Both the position numbers and the translations under genes were made by a program. From Clostridia bacterium (GTDB taxonomy: Bacteria > Bacillota_A > Clostridia > Christensenellales > Aristaeellaceae): a DNA stretch of 47,130 nt. Location of the stretch: assembly GCA_017530275.1 (NCBI GenBank), contig JAFXMP010000052.1:1-47130 (forward strand), in the 5' to 3' direction. Under the pieces are notes generated by a model. That model ran no database searches, had not been told where the DNA came from, and was given only the letters and a program-made list of their open reading frames with translations. Positions within the stretch are counted from its first letter, which is position 1, and each line of letters starts with the position of its first letter. This document shows positions 32,549 to 39,515 of the stretch, in pieces.

Positions 32549-34036
32549 TCAGTCCAGCCGCAGAACGCGGGCGTTTATGTGTTCCAAAAAGGTCTGGTCG
32601 TGCTCCGCTAAGATCATGGTGGGACGAAACTCCGCGATCAGCCGTTCGATTTGCATGCGGGAGAGCACGTCGATATAATTCAGGGGCTCGTCCCACAGGT
32701 ACAAGTGGGCTTTTTGACAAAGACTGCGTGCCAGCAGCGCCTTTTTCTGCTGCCCGGCGCTGAAATCTTCCATGGGCTTTTCAAACTGCTCCCGGGAAAA
32801 GTTCAGCTTGCGCAGAATGGTCTTGAACAGGGTTTCGTCAATACCGTTTTCCCGGATGTAATCCCTTAGGCTGCCGGAAAGATGCGCCTGCTGGGGCACA
32901 ACGGACAAGATCAAACCGCTGGCTAAGCGGATTTCCCCCGCCGCCGGGGCGATTTCCCCGGTGAGGGCTTTCATCACGCTGGATTTGCCGCAGCCGTTTT
33001 TGCCCACCAGCGCTAAAATATCCCCGTTTTCCAGGGTAAAGGTCAAATGGGAAAGGATCGTGCGCTCCCCATAGGCGATGGAAGCGTCCCGGCACTGAAT
33101 CAGCCGCCCGGCGGGATGGACGAGGGGGAAGATTTTCAGATCGTCGGCCAGCTCCAGGTTTTTCAGCAGCCCTTCCTTTTCCTCGATGTTCTTTTCCATC
33201 CGGTTTTCCAGGTTCTTGCGGCGCTGCTGCATGCGGCGGGATTTTTCGCCGATGAAAGCGCGGGCGTCCAAAGATTTTTCCCTTCCGCCCGGTTTGATGC
33301 CGATTTTCGTGCTTTCCACCTTATCCGCCCAGGCGCTGGCCTGGCGAGCGGCGGCTTGAAGAGATGAAATTTCTTTTTTCAGTTTGGCGTTCTGGCTGAT
33401 TTCAAATTCGTCCTGCCGCCGCTTATTTTCCTCCCAGGTGCTGAAATTGCCCTTCTGCACCTCAATGCTGGCCCGGTTGATGCTCAGCACATGGTCCACG
33501 CAGCCGTCCAGGAAAGCCCGGTCGTGGGAGACCAGGATGAACCCCTTTTTGCCGTTCAGATATTGGCTTACCACCTGCCGGCCCATCATGTCCAAATGGT
33601 TGGTGGGTTCGTCGATGAGCAGAAAGTGATTTTCCCTGGAAAAGAGCGCCGCCAGCAGCACCTTGGCCTGCTCCCCGCCGGACAGGGTAGCAAAGGGGCG
33701 GGCTAAGATATCGTCTGATACGTCCAGGCAGGCGATTTCCTTCATGAAACGCCATACCTGGCCCTCCGGGTCCATGTCCGCGGCGATGTCCAGCGGCGTT
33801 TTTTGATTGTCCTTTACGGGAAAGGGGAAATAATCGCAGGGAACGGGGGAGGAAACTGCGCCATGAGAGGATAATTCCCCCGCCAAAATGCGGAGCAGCG
33901 TCGTTTTACCGCGCCCGTTGCGGCCGATAAAGCCCAGCTTCCAATCGGTGTCCACCTGGAAGCTGGCGTCGTCAAAAATCAGATCGGGACTGCCTTCATA
34001 GGCAAAAGTCAAATGAGATACCTGAATCCGCGCCAT
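32549..34036 (-). CDS. ABC-F ribosomal protection ATPase, Lsa-like
   Basis: The start is ATG 34036 with GGAGG 6 bases upstream; a continuous frame reaches GTG 34177 but would translate the leader. The 495-residue protein has two ATPase domains with no membrane segments: GRNGRGKTT, LSGGEQAKVLLAALF and FLLIDEPTNHLD in the first, GKNGCGKSS, SAGQQKKALLARSL and YLWDEPLNYID in the second. They are joined by a basic helical interdomain linker (~200-290, with GREKSLDARAFIGEKSRRMQQRRKN). The QAKVLLAALF and linker pattern resembles Lsa-type ABC-F proteins, which displace lincosamides, pleuromutilins and streptogramin A from the ribosome. Resistance is not proven by sequence. The long leader with a tiny ORF supports antibiotic-responsive control. 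Confidence 0.87.
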   Translation of the reverse strand: MARIQVSHLTFAYEGSPDLIFDDASFQVDTDWKLGFIGRNGRGKTTLLRILAGELSSHGAVSSPVPCDYFPFPVKDNQKTPLDIAADMDPEGQVWRFMKEIACLDVSDDILARPFATLSGGEQAKVLLAALFSRENHFLLIDEPTNHLDMMGRQVVSQYLNGKKGFILVSHDRAFLDGCVDHVLSINRASIEVQKGNFSTWEENKRRQDEFEISQNAKLKKEISSLQAAARQASAWADKVESTKIGIKPGGREKSLDARAFIGEKSRRMQQRRKNLENRMEKNIEEKEGLLKNLELADDLKIFPLVHPAGRLIQCRDASIAYGERTILSHLTFTLENGDILALVGKNGCGKSSVMKALTGEIAPAAGEIRLASGLILSVVPQQAHLSGSLRDYIRENGIDETLFKTILRKLNFSREQFEKPMEDFSAGQQKKALLARSLCQKAHLYLWDEPLNYIDVLSRMQIERLIAEFRPTMILAEHDQTFLEHINARVLRLD

Positions 34037-34261
34037 AAAAATCCTCCGAATCACTGGTTCGCAGGCGCGGAAAAGAACATGCTGTTTGGGCTTTTTACGG
34101 ATGAACGTAAAGAAGAACACAAAAAAGAACGCGCACGCTTTCCGGCCTGCCGGGACGCACGAAAACAAGGCATGCACCGCACGCTTTCTTTTCGCTGTCC
34201 GTTTGTCTTTCAGACGGCAGAACCGTTATTTGCGCATCCTTCCACCTCTTTCGTTCATGAT
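34037..34261 (-). promoter_or_regulatory. Leader RNA of the ABC-F gene with a candidate attenuator
   Basis: From the predicted start of transcription (~34261) to the ATG at 34036 there are about 225 untranslated bases. They contain the three-codon ORF at 34226-34237, a hairpin candidate at 34161-34131 (CGTGCG pairing with TGCGCG using two G-U pairs, inner CCGG/CCGG) followed by TTCTTTTTT (34130-34122), and a possible 40-codon ORF (34173-34051) that ends 15 bases before the main start. This layout matches transcription or translation attenuation known for ABC-F resistance genes. Confidence 0.55.
34226..34237 (-). CDS. Three-codon leader ORF (Met-Arg-Lys-stop)
   Basis: ATG CGC AAA TAA follows a very good ribosome binding site, AGAGGTGG, with 5 bases of spacing. 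Its place about 25 bases after the predicted transcription start and 190 bases before the ABC-F gene suggests a regulatory uORF on which a drug-bound ribosome could stall. Such very short leader ORFs are known upstream of some ABC-F resistance genes. A nearby ATG at ~34256 in the same frame could extend it to ten codons. Confidence 0.5.
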   Translation of the reverse strand: MRK

Positions 34262-34267
34262 GCGGTT

Positions 34268-34296
34268 ATTATACCCTACAGGGCTGAAAAACGCAA
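34268..34296 (-). promoter_or_regulatory. Promoter of the ABC-F gene, TTGCGT-N17-TATAAT
   Basis: On the minus strand TTGCGT (34296-34291), 17 bases and a perfect TATAAT (34273-34268). It begins just downstream of the gin stop codon, so the ABC-F gene has its own transcript. Confidence 0.8.
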
Positions 34297-34311
34297 GCCC
34301 TAAATCTTTTC

Positions 34312-34473
34312 TTATCCCGCGGGCCGGTAAAGTTTCAGCAGCCTCCGGCGGCGCGGGGAGAGCCTGACGCTTTTTACCAGCTTCTGTTCACAGGAAAAAC
34401 AGATCATACACCCCATGATATGCAGCCCTAAAGCGGCGGGGCGGCGACAGAGAATGCAGGTATCTTCCTTCAT
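34312..34473 (-). CDS. gin: Gin-like anti-sigma-G factor (CsfB family), small protein
   Basis: A 53-residue protein with two CxxC pairs: CILC near the N-terminus and CFSC, spaced by about 19 residues that include GLHIMG and IC. It ends in a basic tail (RRRRLLKLYRP). This zinc-knuckle layout, with G-(I/L/Y)-H-I-x-G-x-x-I-C-x-x-CE, is that of Gin/CsfB, which in Bacillus blocks sigma-G (and sigma-E) activity before the right stage of spore formation. AAGGAGGGG lies 7-10 bases before the ATG. It follows the anchored binding-protein-like gene by 57 bases on the same strand. Its presence suggests a spore-forming lineage. The call relies on a short sequence. Confidence 0.72.
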   Translation of the reverse strand: MKEDTCILCRRPAALGLHIMGCMICFSCEQKLVKSVRLSPRRRRLLKLYRPAG

Positions 34474-34530
34474 GGCGGTTTCCCCTCCTTTTTCAGCAGC
34501 AGTATGCCCTAAAAAAGGAAAAATATACCG

Positions 34531-35313
34531 CTAATTTTCGGAATAATAACCGCATTCGATCACATACCGCACGGGATCGTCTGGACCGTACAGCCTGAGG
34601 CGCGGAGAAAACAGACCGGCTTGAGCCAAGGCCCGCTGGGCTTCGTCACCCTGGAGCCAGGAAAGAAACGCTTCGCCTGCTTCGGTATACGCTGTGGCCC
34701 TGACCGGCAGGAAACCCTTTCCTTCCGGTATGGCAAAAGCGCGATAACCTACGGCAAGTCCGGCGGCCTGACCGGGGGTGAGCAGGGCGGCGTCCGCCTT
34801 GCCCTGGGCGAAATCTGCGGCAGGATTGGTGCTGAGGACCGTGCCAGGAAGGGCGTCCGTCAGCGCTTCAGGGCAAAGCACAGCGCGCAGTTCCTTTTCT
34901 TCCGGCCAGGGGGCGGGTGTTTCAGCGGCTTCCGGCGCGGGGGAAGGGCGGTAAAACAGCGCGCTGGTGGGCGCTGGCGTAACGGCGGCGGTATCGGCCC
35001 GCACGACCAGAGCATAACCCCGCAAGGCCAACAAATGATCGCCTTCCGGGATAATCAGCGCGTCGGGAAGCAGGTCCTGATCTCTGTTGTTCGGGGCGGT
35101 GCGCAGATACACTCGCTGGCCGGTGGCTTTTTCATACGTCTTGGCCTGCCCTCGCAGCCAGTACTGCACCGCGATTTCCTGGTCCGCGTTCCATATCCGC
35201 AGGATCAGAAAAGGCTGCTCCCTCTTTTCCGGCGCGTTCAGGGCGGTGGGCAGCATGAGCAGCAAGCCGGCGGAAACCGACAGGAACAGCAAGATCACGA
35301 TCAGCTTTTTCAA
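34531..35313 (-). CDS. Membrane-anchored solute-binding-protein-like protein
   Basis: The start is uncertain. TTG 35313 begins LKKLIVILLFLSVSAGLLLML, a signal anchor or signal peptide without a lipobox Cys, and AGGGGG lies about 9 bases before it; TTG 35322 and ATG 35406 are in frame but less likely. The 260-residue product then shows a two-lobe-like binding domain: AVQYWLRGQAKTYEKATGQRVYLRTAP, LLPDALIIPEG, FAQGKADAALLTPGQAAGLAVGYRAFAIPEGKGFLPVRATAYTEAGEAFLSWLQGDEAQRAL. This resembles the molybdate/phosphate-type (type 2) extracellular binding proteins, interrupted by a Pro/Ala-rich stretch. No permease genes are adjacent, so a transport role is not established. Confidence 0.6.
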   Translation of the reverse strand: MKKLIVILLFLSVSAGLLLMLPTALNAPEKREQPFLILRIWNADQEIAVQYWLRGQAKTYEKATGQRVYLRTAPNNRDQDLLPDALIIPEGDHLLALRGYALVVRADTAAVTPAPTSALFYRPSPAPEAAETPAPWPEEKELRAVLCPEALTDALPGTVLSTNPAADFAQGKADAALLTPGQAAGLAVGYRAFAIPEGKGFLPVRATAYTEAGEAFLSWLQGDEAQRALAQAGLFSPRLRLYGPDDPVRYVIECGYYSEN

Positions 35314-35351
35314 AAAAATCAACCCCCTGCCGGAACATATGCGGCAGGGGG
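35311..35351 (-). terminator. Terminator after the DUF308 gene, overlapping the next gene's RBS
   Basis: CCCCCTGCCG and CGGCAGGGGG (35351-35342 and 35332-35323 on the minus strand) form a perfect 10-bp stem, followed by TTGATTTTTTTG. The 3' arm is also the only candidate ribosome binding site for the TTG start at 35313, so the hairpin may limit both transcription and translation of that gene. Confidence 0.75.
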
Positions 35352-35377
35352 AAAAAGCATGCGGAAAAAGCGCAGTG

Positions 35378-35950
35378 TTACTGCGGCTGGGATTTTTTCC
35401 AGGCATTGATGCGTTTGCCCACCATCAGGGTAGTGGCAATATCGGTCACGCCCTGATAGATCAGGCTGGCGCCAATGATGATGACCGCCGTTTCCATCAC
35501 GCTGAAGGGATTGGCCATGATCAGCCAGCCCAGGACGATGGAAACGATAGCCAGCGCTAACAGTATGCCCCAGGAAGCAAAGCCCGCTTTTTTTGCGTCC
35601 ACGGCCCGCAGGATACCGCCGATGCCGCAGCCCACCAGCAGAATACCGAAAACGTGCGGCAGCACGGACAGCACCGTCACCGGCTGGGAAACCATAAAAA
35701 TGCCGAAAACCACGCTGAGCAGACCCACCACCAGATCGCTCTGGAACAGGAAGGGATAGGTATGATCCTGTTTGAAATAGCGAACGGCGCGGATCACGCC
35801 CATGGCGATGGCGATACCGCCCAACACATAGCTTACGGAGTTGAGCGCGGCGGCGGGGAACAGCACCAGGAGCAGTCCTAAAACGATGGTCACAATAGCG
35901 GAACAAATCCAGCTTTGTTTCAATTTTAGATAAATCGAATTGAAATCCAT
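35378..35950 (-). CDS. DUF308 (HdeD-like) membrane protein
   Basis: The 190-residue protein has six hydrophobic helices arranged as three pairs, with the repeated pattern (V/I)xGLLxVxFPxxxxxxVSYVLGGIAIxxG typical of DUF308/HdeD proteins. In E. coli HdeD is linked to acid resistance; in Firmicutes the function is unknown. AAGGAGG precedes the ATG. It is transcribed from a promoter that overlaps, base for base, the promoter of the divergent TetR gene, so repression by that regulator is likely. A terminator follows the gene. Confidence 0.85.
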   Translation of the reverse strand: MDFNSIYLKLKQSWICSAIVTIVLGLLLVLFPAAALNSVSYVLGGIAIAMGVIRAVRYFKQDHTYPFLFQSDLVVGLLSVVFGIFMVSQPVTVLSVLPHVFGILLVGCGIGGILRAVDAKKAGFASWGILLALAIVSIVLGWLIMANPFSVMETAVIIIGASLIYQGVTDIATTLMVGKRINAWKKSQPQ

Positions 35951-36029
35951 AATGATCCTCCTTCAGCTTTTTGCAAAAAAATGCAAATAACGAGCGGAAA
36001 ACAAGAAAGGTGAGCAAAAATATTTCAAG

Positions 36030-36083
36030 AATTGACTTTTGCTCCTAATTACAGTATACTACATATATTACATCATGTCAATT
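36030..36083. promoter_or_regulatory. Symmetrical overlapping divergent promoters with operator-like repeat
   Basis: Plus strand: TTGACT (36032-36037), 17 bases, TATACT (36055-36060) for the TetR gene. Minus strand: TTGACA (36081-36076), 17 bases, TATACT (36058-36053) for the DUF308 gene. The shared AGTATACT is a palindrome, and the outer arms AATTGAC (36030-36036) and GTCAATT (36077-36083) are exact inverted repeats about the same centre. The two promoters cannot be occupied together. Confidence 0.8.
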
Positions 36084-36113
36084 ATCTAAGGGAGATACCC
36101 GTAAGGAGGAACA

Positions 36114-36716
36114 ATGACGGCAGGTAATGACAGCGGAAAACTGGATCGCCGTATCCAACGCACCTACCAGCAGCTGACGGACGCTTTCATGCGGCTGATG
36201 TACAAAAACAAAAAGGATTGGGATCAGCTTACGGTGCAAGAACTGTGCGATGAAGCCATGATCCGCCGCACCACATTTTATCAGCATTTTCGGGATATGC
36301 GCGATTTTTTTCGCTGGCGCAGGGCGGAGAGGCTGAAAGATTTTTCCGCGTATATCGTCGATGACGATCCCCCCAACGATCCCAGCGAGCACTTTCTTCT
36401 CCTGTCCACCCGCTTGATGGACTACCTGAACCAGCATCAGCAGTTTGAAAAGGTCGTCATGGAAACGGGGAACAGGGGACAAAGGATGCTGGAAGACTTT
36501 TTGCGGCTCTGCGCGGATGAAGTGGTAGCGCGCTTGAATATCCCGAGCGATATGAAACCGGAGAGCGGCCCTTACGCCATCCCCATTCAGTCGGAATTCT
36601 GCGTGGGCGGGCTGCTGGCCACCCTGCGGTGGTGGTACGCCAAGGGGAAGCCCTGTACGCAGGAGGAACTGATCCACTATCTGCGCAAGATCGTGGAAAG
36701 GGATCGGGTATTATGA
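36114..36716 (+). CDS. TetR/AcrR-family transcriptional regulator
   Basis: Residues ~10-60 form the TetR helix-turn-helix (RRIQRTYQQLTDAFMRLMY...LTVQELCDEAMIRRTTFYQHFRDMRDFF). The C-terminal ligand domain of about 130 residues ends in FCVGGLLATLRWWYAKGKPCTQEELIHYLRKIV, as in DhaS-like and related TetR proteins of Firmicutes. The total of 200 residues is typical. The gene is divergent from DUF308 with an overlapping symmetrical promoter, and its stop codon overlaps the start of bioY by four bases (ATGA). It may thus control itself, the DUF308 protein and biotin uptake. The ligand is unknown. AAGGAGG precedes the ATG. Confidence 0.88.
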   Translation: MTAGNDSGKLDRRIQRTYQQLTDAFMRLMYKNKKDWDQLTVQELCDEAMIRRTTFYQHFRDMRDFFRWRRAERLKDFSAYIVDDDPPNDPSEHFLLLSTRLMDYLNQHQQFEKVVMETGNRGQRMLEDFLRLCADEVVARLNIPSDMKPESGPYAIPIQSEFCVGGLLATLRWWYAKGKPCTQEELIHYLRKIVERDRVL

Positions 36717-37240
36717 AAAAAGCGGATACGCGTAGACTGGTTTTCTGCGCTCTGTTTACGGCGCTGATCGCTGTTTTTTCGCAATTGCAGCTTCCCATCG
36801 GTCCCGTGCCCATTTCCTTGGCCACCTTGGGCGTGATGCTGGGCGGGCTGCTGTTAGGCTGGCGCTTTGGCGCGCTGGCGGTAGGCGCGTATATCCTTCT
36901 GGGGGCCGTGGGCGTGCCGGTATTCGCAGGCTTTCAGGGAGGCGTTGGCAGGATAGCGGGGCCTACTGGCGGCTATATCGTTGGCTATCTCTTTTACGCG
37001 CTGCTTTCAGGGACGAACATTCCACGTTTGCAGGAACGTTTCTTAGGCCGCTGCGTATTGCTTTTATTGGGCACTGCCGTTTGCTACGGGCTGGGCACCG
37101 CGTGGTTCATGTATACCGCGGGCCGCACGCTTTCGGAGAGCCTTTCCCTGTGCGTGATCCCCTTCCTGCCGGGGGATGCAGCCAAGATCGCGCTGGCGTC
37201 CTTCCTGACGCCAAGGCTTCGCAAAGCGCTGAGGATTTGA
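36713..37240 (+). CDS. bioY: Biotin transporter BioY (ECF S component)
   Basis: The 175-residue integral membrane protein has about six helices and the BioY hallmarks: LIAVFSQLQLPIGPVPISLATLGVMLGGLLLG, ILLGAVGVPVFAGFQGGVGRIAGPTGGYIVGY and FLPGDAAKIALAS. It is the substrate-binding S component of the energy-coupling-factor biotin uptake system and would work with general EcfA/EcfT components encoded elsewhere, or alone at lower efficiency. The ATG overlaps the stop of the TetR gene, showing translational coupling. The frame can be read from 36629 but that lies inside the TetR gene. No BirA box was recognised. Confidence 0.93.
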   Translation: MKKADTRRLVFCALFTALIAVFSQLQLPIGPVPISLATLGVMLGGLLLGWRFGALAVGAYILLGAVGVPVFAGFQGGVGRIAGPTGGYIVGYLFYALLSGTNIPRLQERFLGRCVLLLLGTAVCYGLGTAWFMYTAGRTLSESLSLCVIPFLPGDAAKIALASFLTPRLRKALRI

Positions 37241-37268
37241 ACGAATTTGCGGAAAGGGGGCTGGTGAC

Positions 37269-38612
37269 GTGGCGAGAACAGATTCGGATATGACCCAGGG
37301 CAGCATCTGGCGGCATCTGGTGCAGTTTTCCGTTCCCATGGCCGTGGGCCTGCTGTTCCAGCAGTTGTACAACACGGTGGACACGGTGGTGGTGGGCCAG
37401 TTCGTGGGCCAGCAGGCCCAGGCTGCGGTAGGTTCCACCGGCCCCATCATCAATACGGTGGTGGGCTTCTGCGCAGGCCTTGCCACCGGCGCTTCCGTGG
37501 TGATTTCCCAGCGCTACGGGGCTCACGACCGGGAAGGCCTGAGCAAGGCGGTGCATACCACCATCGCCGTAACCTTTATCGTGAGCCTCATCGCAACCCT
37601 GGTGGGCCAGCTGATCATTGATCCCATGCTGCGCTTCATGCAGACGCCGGAGGATGTAATGCCCGAATCCCACACCTATCTGTCTATTTATTTCGCCGGG
37701 ATATCGGGCATCCTGTTTTACAATATGGGCAGCGGCATTCTAAAGGCTGTGGGTGATTCCAGGCGGCCCCTGATTTTCCTGATCTTTTCCGCGCTGCTGA
37801 ATACGGGGCTTGATCTCCTGTTCGTGCTGGCGTTCAAAATGGGAGTGGAGGGCGTGGCTTATGCCACGATCCTTTCCCAGATCATTTCCGCCCTGCTGAT
37901 CCTGATCACCCTGATGCGGGAGGAGAGAGGCTACGGCCTGCGTTGGAGGGAGCTGCGCATTGACCGGGAATCCCTGCGGAACATCCTGAAAATCGGCATG
38001 CCCAGCAGCATCCAATCCGCCATCACGGCTTTTTCTAATGTGTTTGTGCAGTCCTATATCAACTATTTCGGGTCCGCCTGCATGGCGGGCTACGGCATTT
38101 ACAACAAAGTGGACTCCTTTGCCCTGATCCCGGTGCAGGCCATCAGCATGAGTTCCACCACCTTTGTGGGCCAGAACTGGGGCGCGAAGCAGAAAAAGCG
38201 GGCGCGGGAGGGCGTTCGCACGGCGACGCTCATGAGCCTGGCTGCCACCGTCACTTTAGGGGTGCTGGTGTACGCGCTGGCGCGGCCCCTGCTGTTTATC
38301 TTTTCCCCGGAGGAGGATGTGGTGGTTTTCGGGGAACGTTTCATCCGTATCGTGACGCCTTTCTATATCACCATCTGCTTTAACCAGATTTACGCGGGAG
38401 CCCTTCGAGGGGTGGGGGACGCCACAATGCCTACGGTGATCATGGTGGCCTCCTTCGTGGTGTTCCGCCAGATTTACCTGGCTGTGACGAAAGCCTTAGG
38501 CGCGGGCTTCCTGGCCGTGGCCCTGGCTTATCCGATGGGCTGGATCATGTGCTCCACACTGCTGATCATCCGTTATGCCCACAGCGCTTTGGTGAAAAAG
38601 TCCACTGCATAA
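37269..38612 (+). CDS. MATE family efflux transporter
   Basis: The 447-residue protein is a normal-length MATE exporter with twelve predicted helices in two halves. Signatures are FSVPMAVGLLFQQLYNTVDTVVVGQFVGQQAQAAVGSTGPI, GLATGASVVISQRYGAHD, FYNMGSGILKAVGDSRRP and, in the second half, QAISMSSTTFVGQNWGAKQKKRAREG and YAGALRGVGDATMP. MATE proteins export drugs or metabolites by Na+ or H+ antiport; the substrate is not predictable here. The GTG start has AAAGGGGG about 9 bases upstream and lies 28 bases after bioY, so it likely belongs to the TetR-bioY operon, in which case TetR may be a drug-responsive regulator. Confidence 0.93.
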   Translation: MARTDSDMTQGSIWRHLVQFSVPMAVGLLFQQLYNTVDTVVVGQFVGQQAQAAVGSTGPIINTVVGFCAGLATGASVVISQRYGAHDREGLSKAVHTTIAVTFIVSLIATLVGQLIIDPMLRFMQTPEDVMPESHTYLSIYFAGISGILFYNMGSGILKAVGDSRRPLIFLIFSALLNTGLDLLFVLAFKMGVEGVAYATILSQIISALLILITLMREERGYGLRWRELRIDRESLRNILKIGMPSSIQSAITAFSNVFVQSYINYFGSACMAGYGIYNKVDSFALIPVQAISMSSTTFVGQNWGAKQKKRAREGVRTATLMSLAATVTLGVLVYALARPLLFIFSPEEDVVVFGERFIRIVTPFYITICFNQIYAGALRGVGDATMPTVIMVASFVVFRQIYLAVTKALGAGFLAVALAYPMGWIMCSTLLIIRYAHSALVKKSTA

Positions 38613-38655
38613 TGGAATAAGCATTGTTTTACCGTGTGGTTCATACGTTTTTGTG

Positions 38656-38685
38656 TTGACATAAAAACTGGTTATATGCTAAAAT
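38656..38685 (+). promoter_or_regulatory. Promoter of the loaP-headed polysaccharide cluster
   Basis: TTGACA (38656-38661), 18 bases and TAAAAT (38680-38685). The following leader of about 230 bases (38692-38920) has a GTCCG/CGGAC hairpin (38771-38784) and a second TATAAT-like box (38796-38801) with no clear -35; otherwise I see nothing in the 308-base gap after the MATE gene. Confidence 0.7.
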
Positions 38686-38920
38686 TTTATATGTAAATGG
38701 CCGTATTCACGCGGGATTTTTACCGGACTGAAAGGATATGGAAGGTTCTTGGCCGCTTCCGTTTATCGCTGTCCGAAGACGGACGGCGTTCCGGGTATAA
38801 TGCCACCGGATAATAAAAGAAAGAGAGGAACGGGGCAAAAACAGCGCAGGCAGGTTCGCGTCCCTTCGCCGGGAAACAGAAGTCAACTGCAGGCGCCAAG
38901 CTGGGCCTTTAAGCAAAAGG

Positions 38921-39418
38921 ATGTATACCTACTGTGTATTCTGCGAAACGCAGAAAACCAGAACTGTTTCCGTACAGGTGGAACAGACGTTTGGCTGTAA
39001 AGTGATAAGCCCGAAACGGGAACAGTTGAAATGGGTAAAAAGAGAAGCGATCCGCGAAAGACATGATCTGCTGCCAGGCTATATTTTTTTGTATGCCGAG
39101 GAAAAGATTGAGCAGCCGGGAATGATCCGGCGTATTCCTGGAGTGATCCGCTGCCTGAGCGACAATGAGCATCAGTATGTTTTGCAGGGAAGCGATGAAA
39201 CGTTTGCGCTTATGCTGCTGGAAAGAGACGGGGTCATTGGGAAAACCAAGGTTTATCAGGAGGGCGATCGGATTCAGATCTGCGATGGCGCGTATGCGGG
39301 ACTGGAGACGGTCATTCTGAAAGTGAACCGCCGCAATATGCGAATGATGATCCAAATCCCCTTTGGCGGGATGCAGGTGGAGACCTGGGTGGAATATGAA
39401 ATGGTAAAACAGGCGTAA
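38921..39418 (+). CDS. loaP: LoaP-type antiterminator (NusG paralogue)
   Basis: The 165-residue protein has an N-terminal NGN domain (YTYCVFCETQKTRTVSVQVEQTFGCKVISPKRE..., then HDLLPGYIFLYAEE...IRRIPGVIRCLSD) and a C-terminal KOW domain (VYQEGDRIQICDGAYAGLETVILKVNRRNMRMMIQIPFGGMQVETWVEYEMV). The order and length match LoaP, a specialised NusG paralogue that lets RNA polymerase read through terminators in long polysaccharide or antibiotic operons of Firmicutes. Its position as first gene of an exopolysaccharide cluster is the classic context. The ATG is preceded directly by AAAAGG with almost no spacing, so translation may be weak, as expected for a regulator. The core NusG gene must be elsewhere. 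Confidence 0.88.
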   Translation: MYTYCVFCETQKTRTVSVQVEQTFGCKVISPKREQLKWVKREAIRERHDLLPGYIFLYAEEKIEQPGMIRRIPGVIRCLSDNEHQYVLQGSDETFALMLLERDGVIGKTKVYQEGDRIQICDGAYAGLETVILKVNRRNMRMMIQIPFGGMQVETWVEYEMVKQA

Positions 39419-39452
39419 GGCTAGTTCCGGGGGATGGATGCACAGGGAACGA

Positions 39453-39500
39453 AGGGCACGAACCGCCGAAAAGCCCTGGCACACAGGAAGAACAAGGGCT
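39453..39500 (+). promoter_or_regulatory. Leader RNA with mutually exclusive hairpins, candidate LoaP site
   Basis: AGGGC (39453-39457) can pair with GCCCT (39473-39477), or AGCCCT (39472-39477) can pair with AGGGCT (39495-39500). Within the second, CCTG-GCACA-CAGG forms a small hairpin followed by AAGAACA. A closely related motif occurs at 42094-42112. It lies between loaP and the flippase gene. A role in LoaP recruitment is an inference. Confidence 0.4.
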
Positions 39501-39515
39501 GATCATGGAGGAAAG

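Noticed and set aside
34051..34173. 40-codon leader peptide before the ABC-F gene as a confident gene
   Set aside because: Only a weak AAAGAAAG precedes its ATG; it is mentioned in the leader entry but not listed as a gene.
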